Source: Fallopia convolvulus (taxonomy: Eukaryota; Streptophyta; Magnoliopsida; Caryophyllales; Polygonaceae). From it: a DNA stretch of 64,000 nucleotides. Below the pieces are notes generated by a model, which did not search any database, was not told the DNA's origin, and saw only the letters and a list, made by a program, of their open reading frames with translations. Shown one piece after another: positions 57,241 through 64,000 of this stretch (positions are counted from its first letter, which is position 1; each line of letters begins with the position of its first letter). Location: assembly GCA_964016875.1 (NCBI GenBank), contig OZ024733.1:2461484-2525483 (forward strand). The letters run 5' to 3'. Both the position numbers and the translations under genes were made by a program.

Positions 57241-57603
57241 TATTAGGAAATAATATTAGTATTATCTTTTCTCTTAAGATAGTTATATCATATCTTTTAT
57301 TTATGACATGTATACTAGGGTTACTAGGATTTCCTTATATCTCTTGTTAGCTCTTGTATATATACACATTATTACCAATAATACAAGTACAACCTTTTAC
57401 ACAAAACGATTTTTCTAACCTATGCCCTTAGGGCATAGGTTAAGCTATTTCCTTTTAGGGTTTTTTCTAACCTATTTCCTTTTAGGGTTTTAGTTTCTAA
57501 CAATAGCAAGCTTAACCTATGCCCTTAGGGCATAGGATAGAAAAACCGTACACAAAATATACCATCTCTTTTTTTTTGGTCGAAAAAATATACCATCTCT
57601 ATA
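57241..57603 (+). repeat. 3' LTR of copia C with insertions
   Basis: Same ends as the 5' LTR but 363 bp long because of the MITE (57407-57548 plus 9-bp duplication) and a 32-bp insertion that duplicates TATACCATCTCT around TTTTTTTTGGTCGAAAAAA. Preceded by purine tract GCGGGGGA. Confidence 0.85.
57407..57548. mobile_element. 142-bp Mutator-type MITE in copia C LTR
   Basis: Terminal inverted repeats of about 40 bp (CGATTTTTCTAACCTATGCC and its inverse with few changes) and a perfect 9-bp target duplication TACACAAAA (57398-57406, 57549-57557), the length typical of Mutator-like elements. Each arm contains the palindrome CCTATGCCCTTAGGGCATAGG-like core. Confidence 0.85.
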
Positions 57604-57608
57604 GAAGG

Positions 57609-58554
57609 AACGTTTTGCATATTTATACCTTGTTAAATTAGCCTATCGTACTTTATCATATGTCAAACCCGCATATAAATTTCCGAAATTGGAGGTCTCA
57701 ATTGTGCTTAACTCGTGTAGACATTGAGCTACGACCTATATTATGAATTTTTTAATAATTATACTAATAGCAAACAAAGCTATATGACCAATAATTTTAC
57801 TTGGATTCTAGCTAACACAAAGTTTAAAAGATGATGAACAATTTGAGTTATAATAGCTTTAAATCGTTTTCCTCGCAATTGAATAATATATATTTGCATG
57901 TAGATGTAGTCCATTTGGGAGGAAGAAAATTGCATGGAAAGTTAGGTTTGGATAAGAAGCCAAGTGAGATGTCGTTTTTCCCAAAGAATTTATTTTTTAA
58001 AGGATTAGTTCATTTGGGAATCGAATATTCTCGATTGACATACACACAAATATTTTTCTCATAATATACCTATCTATTAAGAAACTTCATTATCATTTTG
58101 TAAAAACATTTCCTTTCATCATCAACACAGCCCATCTACATTTCCTTTCTTCTTCTTCTTCTTTTTTCCGGCAGGTTAGTTTGATAAAAAATTAAACAAA
58201 GCAAGTGGACGAATATTTGGAAAATTCAAACTCCGGACTTATAAAAAATCAATTTAATTGATTCGCAAGTCGCAACTACCGGTTTATAAATGTTACTACA
58301 AATTATATATCAAGGCATTAGGCATGCATAATCACACATAAATACCGATCGAGCCCAAAAAAAGATAAATATATCATTGATTCATATTCACGCATGAAAG
58401 CCACTCAAAGATGCATTATTGACCCATGGAAACAACTTGATTTGCAAGTTTTTGATAAGTAAAAGTACGTACACGAAATATGTAATGCAATTAAGAGCAA
58501 TAATATTAAATTTTTTTACCATATAAATCAAAGTAATTAATTGATTAAAAGCAT
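57609..58554. other. Intergenic, downstream of the HMA gene
   Basis: AT-rich with no supported gene. Presumably includes the 3' UTR of the minus-strand gene just below 58555. Confidence 0.5.
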
Positions 58555-60000
58555 TCACATAAGATTGCAAGTGGGTTGATCCGGGTACGGGTACGGGCCT
58601 GCGGGCATGTCAAAGGGGAGTACGACGTAGTTGTTGGGGCAACAACCTTTGCAGTAACAAGGCTGCGGGCACGTATGGGCGGGCTTCTTCTCTTCGGGCT
58701 TCTTCTCTTCGGGCTTCTTCGGGTCGGCAATGCTGACGATCTCGGCGGGGCCCACTTTCCTTGCACACGAGATTATTTCATGTGGGTCCGCTACACCTGC
58801 TACTGTCAAGGTTCCCTTCTCATTGTCCGCTTCAATTTTGTTCACCCCTATATAGATAGATAGTGACGGGAGAAGGATGAGTTGAAAAAGGGACATGAGG
58901 AAGTTAATATTGGGAATTGTCGGCAAATTGAGTTGGTCAATACTCTTAAATTAAAAGTATAAGTGACAAAAATTAAGAGGAAAAAGACCAAGTTAATTTT
59001 CATATTCCATTATATAACTTATGTTTAATTTTCTATATTCGGTCCTAATCAAAGTTCGGTGGGTCAAATACGGACGAAGGGGAGACCGTTTCAGCGCAGA
59101 TGCGCGATAGATCCATTACATAAGCTCATGGGGTTTCATTCTAAAATCAACTAGTGAGAAAAGTAGTAACCCAATGGTATATATTTTAAGCAATTGATTA
59201 CTTAATTTCCCGTTGTAAGATAGACTTCTTCACACGCACAAGCCAGTTGCCACTTGACAACATAGTGGCCTTAGAGTCGGCCAGTTACCACTTGACAACA
59301 TAATGGTCTTAGAGCCGACAGATCGTCGACGAGCTATCATGGCGGGCTAGCACAATATAACGGGCGGGGAGCATTCCGGCCCGACCCAAATAACTAGGGA
59401 CCCAAGATCAAACTGCTCTAATACCATGTCAATGTTCGGCGGGCCACAATACGGACGGAGGGGAAGACCGTACGTCCCAGTGCACATGTGCGACAAGCCT
59501 AACAGATAACCCCATGGGGTTTCATCCTAAAACCAATTAGTGATAGAAAAAGTAACCCAATAATATTTATTTTAAACAATTCCGTAAATAATTTCCCGAT
59601 GTGGGATAGACTTCTTCGCTGTCCTATATTCACAATTTATACAAATGATGAACCCGATGCCCCTTAGGTCCATCTATTTGTGTGTATATATATGTACTCA
59701 TTTTTTAATTCCATTTTTGAGTTATGTATTTGTAAAATGTATTTTATATTTTAATAATTATGTAATAATGTATATATGTACAAATAAGTGATATATAAAG
59801 CATTTTTCTTCACGATCTTAACATATAAAAATCCAACTTCAAAGTTTTCATATATCTTTAAATCTAAAAACTCACATGCAATAAATCATAAAACCAAAGT
59901 TGGATCACGTACCTTCTAGCCCAGCAACCGCTTTGAGGAGCTTGACCTTGCACTTATCGCAGGTGATACTTACTTTCAATACCGTAACTTTTGGTGCCAT
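58555..60000 (-). CDS. Heavy-metal-associated isoprenylated plant protein (HIPP-like), 126 aa
   Basis: Two exons: 60000-59913 and 58847-58555, joined across a 1065-bp GT-AG intron (GAAG|GTACGT ... TATAG|GG) in phase 1. The product has one HMA fold: KVTVLKVSITCDKCKVKLL with the metal-binding CxxC (CDKC), then GLEGVNKIEADNEKGTLTV and PHEIISCARKVGPAEIVSI. A KKPEE repeat linker, a Cys-rich stretch (CPQPCYCKGCC) and a Pro/Tyr tail follow, ending in CNLM, a CaaX box for prenylation. HIPPs bind metals such as Cd, Zn or Cu and attach to membranes or enter the nucleus; the target here is unknown. The start MAPKVTV is supported by a TATA box about 105 bp upstream. The intron carries a TRIM-like repeat. 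Confidence 0.92.
59053..59617 (-). mobile_element. TRIM-like mini-retroelement in the HMA gene intron
   Basis: Two direct copies of about 180 bp (59053-59231 and 59433-59617; GTTCGG(T/C)GGG ... GATAGACTTCTTC) enclose about 200 bp. On the minus strand the higher copy ends CCGAACA and is followed within five bases by TGGTATTAGAGCA, close to the initiator-Met primer site. The interior has a 38-bp tandem repeat around CCACTTGACAACATA. No coding. The element lies in the same orientation as the host gene. Confidence 0.6.
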
Positions 60001-60104
60001 TTTTGTGTGTGTGTGTCAACTTATAATGCAAACTCTTAAAAAACAATGCACTCGATCTCACAGTTTTTGGGCACCTTCGTCTTAAAACCGCAATCCTCGA
60101 CACA

Positions 60105-60111
60105 TTATATA
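60105..60111 (-). promoter_or_regulatory. TATA box of the HMA/HIPP gene
   Basis: The minus strand reads CCTATATAATG about 105 bp before the ATG at 60000, a usual distance for a plant gene with a short 5' UTR. Confidence 0.6.
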
Positions 60112-60715
60112 GGAGGAATACATAGGCAAAAATTGTACGGCTGACTTGGTCATTTTCACTTGTTATTAGCAATCAATAAAGTAGCTAGAGCTCGAGTTTG
60201 TCCGTTTCTTCAACCAGGGTTATTATTATAGTAAGTAAACTCTAAAAGTATAAAATAATATAACATGCCAACTATTATTGGTTGCTTCTTCTGCTTGACT
60301 TCTAATTTTCTATTTATATTAATTTGTCTATTAATTCATCATCACTCTAGCTAACTAATCAAAATAATAAATCCTCCAAAAGACTGATTGTGAATTTGTG
60401 ATAGTATTATCTTGCCCTGCATCGCGTCAGAATAGACTTGAGCGATGACTCAAAATCACGCATGACGCATCATCAGAGTTTAATGGGAATCTTCCATATA
60501 TGTACGACTTTTTTATGTATTTGTATAGCCAGACCTCATTACTATTTGATAATGACATATTTATGTAGGATACTGTGAGTAAATATTTTGTTACTTTAAA
60601 AATTAAAGAATCTTTTGTGATTACTTTAGATGAATCAAATATATGAATAACTTGGATATTATCTTGAGAATATAGGAAGATAAATTTAAATATAACAAAA
60701 AAAAAGAATATTGGC
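60112..60715. other. Upstream intergenic region of the HMA gene
   Basis: AT-rich; promoter of the minus-strand gene expected here. No further gene or repeat recognised. Confidence 0.4.
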
Positions 60716-62280
60716 TTTTTTTTGATAAAAATAACACTTCATTAATTAACTTAAACTAAATCGTTATGTAGAACATCAAAGAACACACTAGCAAAATAAA
60801 AATTACTAGTAATGAGAATAGGAGACAAAGGAAACCTTCTCCCAAGCTAGCTAATGTGTTGCTTGGTCGGCCTCCCTTCTTACATACTCCCAGTTACAAC
60901 ACATAAAATCATAGCTTTTGTAGACTATCAGTGCTACTAAAGCTCCCAGATTAGAACAAGGAAGAGTGCCTCCTTGTAACTTACAATCCGACAACCCAGT
61001 CCACAGGTATTGCTCCTTTTCTCCAAGATTGACTCTTACTTGATCAACCCATTAGATCATAGAAGACAAACCATTCCCAAGAGAATCAATAACCAGGAAA
61101 TTTAAATGTGCCCAAACCTGTCGTGATGGTCAGGGGTGTCCAAACCCGGACCGAAGTTCGGTTAACCATGAATTCGGTTTGTTAAAATCACTAACCGTAA
61201 CCTAACCATGAATATCGGTTAACAGGAACTCGGTTAACCAATTTTTCGGTTCGATTTTCTCGATTAACCAATAACAGTTTATTTACTTTTTTATTATAAT
61301 AATACACTTAAAAGGTAAATAAAATTATCAACTTTGTATTAAAAAATATTATCCAACTCGGTTAGAACATTTCAATACGAACTAATTTTCCATGTCTAGG
61401 TAGCTAAAATAACCGATTGATAGCTTTGTTCGTTACTAATGTGTGAATTATACATTTCATACAAATGAAACTTTTTCTTAAATATTAATTAAACGGTCCC
61501 GCGTTTTCGGTTTTTCGGTTAAGCGAAATTGTGAAAACAAGGAACCGAACCGAGAAACCACCAATATTCTCGGTTTGGTGAAAATTCAAATAATTTTGGT
61601 TTGGTTAACAAAAAAAGTGTCGGTTTTCCGATTTTTCGGTTTCGGTTTCGATTTTTTATGGACACCCCTAGTGGTAGTGAACACTCCATCAAACAATGCA
61701 TTCCTGACTCCCAACCTGCACAGAACTCACATTGCCCGTCCACCACTATCTTCCGCTGCAAGAGATTAGCTTTACATTGCAAGACATTTCTACAAGCTCG
61801 CCATATAAAGTTTTTAATTCTTGGAGTTGCCTTACTTCGACATAACCTCTTCCAAGAACTTCTTCAAGGAGTCAACAAATCAGATAGTTCACCATGGGAA
61901 GAGTGTCTTTTGTTCTTGTCCATGATTGCGTGGTATGTAGACCTAACCTAGAAATTTCCATCTCTCATAAAATACCAAACAAGCTGGTTCGAAATCATTG
62001 GATCCACCAAGTGAATTTGTAATACAACATCGACATCACAAGGGTGTAACCACCGTCGCACTTCGTCCTCAATCCAGCAACCTTCGGACCAATTAATTAG
62101 ATCAACCACTCTCATCCCCGGATCAGCCCCATAATAATTTCCCAAGACCCTAAATGAATTTGGTCTCGGGATTCATCTATCATCACAAACACTCACCTCG
62201 ATCACTCCCATTTCCTACCGGCCACAAAGATCCCATCTCCACCACCTCTCGACCTTGTGGATACTTCTCCAAGAAAAACT
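60716..62280 (-). mobile_element. LINE (non-LTR retrotransposon) 3' fragment, decayed
   Basis: On the minus strand the end is a poly-A-like ATCAAAAAAAA near 60717-60725. Upstream are KNFIWRACRNVLQCKANLLQ and CEFCAGWESGMHCLMECS, the zf-RVT zinc-binding module that follows plant LINE reverse transcriptases, and further up DLINWSEGCWIEDEVRRW. Stops interrupt the frame, and the MITE at 61132-61669 splits the zinc module. RT catalytic motifs are not included, so this is a 5'-truncated copy or fragment. Confidence 0.75.
61132..61669. mobile_element. 538-bp MITE inserted in the LINE fragment
   Basis: Ends AGGGGTGTCCA and TGGACACCCCT are perfect 11-bp inverted repeats. The interior is full of CGGTTAACC and TTTTCGGTTT words. 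It interrupts the LINE zinc module, which shows that it moved in later. The presumed 8-bp target duplication is blurred; an hAT origin is likely from the style of the ends. Confidence 0.7.
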
Positions 62281-62292
62281 CGGATTAGGCCC

Positions 62293-62482
62293 TATTAGGA
62301 TAGAATCTCTTATAAAATCATATCTTTTTGTGATATTATCCTAGGAGATTTGTAACCATATTTAGTTAGTATTCTTATCTTGTAAACTAGGGTTTTGATA
62401 ATTCTCTGCTGTAATCTTTATAAGTACATTTGTAAATCTAATAGAAGAATTATCTTTTGCCCAACATTTTATATCGTTCATA
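62293..62482 (+). repeat. 5' LTR of copia D
   Basis: 190 bp, TATTAGGATAG to GTTCATA, with the primer site immediately after. The 5' limit is inferred from likeness to copia C. Confidence 0.7.
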
Positions 62483-62512
62483 TGGTATCAGACTAAACAC
62501 GATCCTCTCAAT

Positions 62513-64000
62513 ATGTCTGGCAACGATCTTACTATCACCCCTACCTCGCTTACTGGTCATCTTCTCGGCGCCGCTAGTGGCACCGCGAACCAGTTTCACT
62601 TTCCCCAAATCTTGATCCGTCTTGAGCGCAACAACTACTCCCTCTAGCGTAGCACAGTTCGCTCGGCACTTGCTGCGTATGGTCTCGCGTCCTTCCTTGT
62701 TTCGGCGTCGGCTCCAGCAAAAACAATCCCGGTGGACTCGGCTGATCCGGATCCAACCAAGGTGATTCCTAACCCTGCTTATGAAGAATGGTATCGCAAG
62801 GATCAACTAATCCTCCTTTGGCTCCGCGCAACCATGGCCACCGCTCTCCTTGGCTATGTGACTCGGGCGACATCTACATCGCAAGCGTGGTCCATTCTTA
62901 AGCGAATGTTTCATGCTCAGACTCAAGCACGTCAGATGCATTTCTGCCACCAACTTCAATCGCTACAAAAAGGTTCGCTTTCCATCATTGACTATGTCGA
63001 TAAAAAGCGCTCCTTTGTTGATAGTCTAGCGGAATGCAATTATACTGTTGATGATGCTGATTTAAAATCCCATATTGTGTATGGACTTGGCCCTTCTTAC
63101 GGCTCATTTTGGGCTGCGCTCTCTATGCGCCCTGGAGAACTCACTTCCGATGATCTACTTGGCTTACTGTTGCAAGAAGAACAACGACTTGAAGAGGAGA
63201 ATTCAAGTCTTGGCGCTGGATTGCCTGAGGCAAATTATTCGGCTCGGAATCCCACTCGCCGTGGCCGAAACTCCAACGCTACTGGTGCCCCAGCGAGTGG
63301 CTCCTCAGCGAGTGCCTCGCGTTCTCCTGCGCAGGATCTGCATCCTCCGTTTGCTGGTGCTGACCGCGGTCGACAACAGTGTCAACTGTGCCGAAAGCCT
63401 AACCACGAGGCTGTCAATTGTTGGCAGCAGACCAACTTCTCGGCCTTTCCTTTCACCAACGGGAAACAGCCTCCAAACACTACATCATCTCAGCCGCAGG
63501 CGCTTGCTGCTGGTGCACGTCCGCAGCAGCCTCCGTCGACTCCTTCAGCAGGGGCTGCGCTCATGGCCTCCACTTCGACGCTACATGATCCATGGTACAT
63601 CGATTCTGGCGCCTCCAACCATGTCACTGGAGACTTCGGTCGACTGTCTCTTAACACCCCCTACGACGGCAATGATAGCCTAGTAGTCGGGAATGGTGAG
63701 TCCCTCCCCATTATGCATTTAGGGCATTCTGTTCTTTCTTCATCGCATAAATCATATCCTTCTCTTAAACTGCAAAATATATTGTTTGTTCCTCAGATTG
63801 CCAAAAACCTCATTAGTGTCTCTAAATTAACTAGAGATAATAATGTTTTTCTTGAATTTCATCCTACTTATTGTCTTGTCAAGACTTTGCAGAGGCAGAT
63901 AATTCTAAGAGGAACGCTTGAGAATGGAATTTACCGGTTGCCATCGTTGTCTTCTTCTATGTCGTCTAGTCCTCGGGTGTTCACTGGTGTCCGCACTTCT
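62513..64000 (+). pseudogene. gag-protease of copia D, one TAG, open to window end
   Basis: ATG at 62513 (MSGNDLTITPTSLTG). A TAG at 62645-62647 interrupts codon 45 (NNYSL, stop, RSTV). After it the frame is open to 64000. Gag helices include AYEEWYRKDQLILLWLRATM and AWSILKRMFHAQTQARQM. A CCHC knuckle CQLCRKPNHEAVNC lies at 63380-63421 and protease WYIDSGASNHVTG with Asp at 63602. The tail ENGIYRLPS begins the pre-integrase region. Style fits the Ale/Retrofit group. Apart from the single stop the copy looks well preserved; pol is outside the window. Confidence 0.88.

Larger units (their letters stand above)
53650..57603 (+). mobile_element. Ty1/copia element C (Ale/Retrofit-like), TA..TA LTR ends, deleted
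   Basis: Flanked by GAAGG (53645-53649 and 57604-57608). The short LTR (172 bp, 53650-53821) begins TATTAGGAA and ends CTCTATA instead of TG...CA. Primer site TGGTATCA follows at 53822. The interior has gag, then directly integrase, so zinc knuckle, protease and pre-integrase are deleted. The 3' LTR is enlarged by a MITE and a small duplication. Lineage is suggested by short LTRs and gag style only. Confidence 0.88.
62293..64000 (+). mobile_element. Ty1/copia element D, 5' part, TA..TA LTR ends, cut by window end
   Basis: LTR 62293-62482, primer site TGGTATCAGAC at 62483, gag and protease to the end of the window. The LTR ends TATTAGGAT...TTCATA resemble those of copia C. The second LTR lies outside the window. 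Confidence 0.85.

Overview
The window is plant nuclear DNA. Two intron-containing genes are recognisably plant (an NPH3/BTB-type protein and an isoprenylated HMA-domain protein), and nearly everything else is plant-style LTR retrotransposons of the Ty3/gypsy and Ty1/copia superfamilies, with MITEs, one TRIM-like unit and one LINE fragment. It looks like the repeat-rich genome of a flowering plant; I cannot name the species.

Layout. 1-4205: 5' part of a minus-strand gypsy element (G1) cut by the window edge. 4213-4655: foldback repeat. 6121-12485: plus-strand gypsy element of the same family (G2) with a long open gag-pol frame but a deleted leader and gag start. 12845-14960: LTR remnants, including a solo LTR. 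15302-18035: four-exon NPH3-type gene (minus) with a GC-AG intron holding a MITE. 18917-19341: LTR fragment and hAT-like MITE. 19512-22265: young non-autonomous LTR element (N1). 22271-46826: a nest. A decayed minus-strand copia element (copia A) was split by a large non-autonomous LTR element (LARD, 24587-32377) and by a gypsy element (G3, 33434-46758), and G3 was itself split by an Athila-type derivative (38625-43830). 47079-53480: decayed Tork-like copia B. 53650-57603: decayed copia C with a MULE-type MITE in its 3' LTR. 58555-60000: two-exon HMA/HIPP gene (minus) with a TRIM-like unit in its intron. 60716-62280: LINE fragment split by a MITE. 62293-64000: 5' part of copia D.

Element boundaries rest on matching target-site duplications: GATTT (N1), TTAGG (LARD), ATATT (G3), GAGGG (Athila derivative), TGATT (copia B), GAAGG (copia C), TACACAAAA (MULE MITE). 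The two host genes are unrelated to each other and form no operon or pathway.

Most interesting signals: (i) repeated hairpins in the G1 and G3 leaders with a conserved loop but different self-complementary stems; (ii) a LARD whose apparent gene has its first exon and splice donor inside the LTR and its acceptor in the internal region; (iii) clusters of a CCGCG-NN-CGCGG dyad through an Athila derivative; (iv) N1, which carries LTR ends and a gag motif resembling those of the autonomous gypsy elements beside it. Substitution counts between LTRs were made by eye and are approximate.
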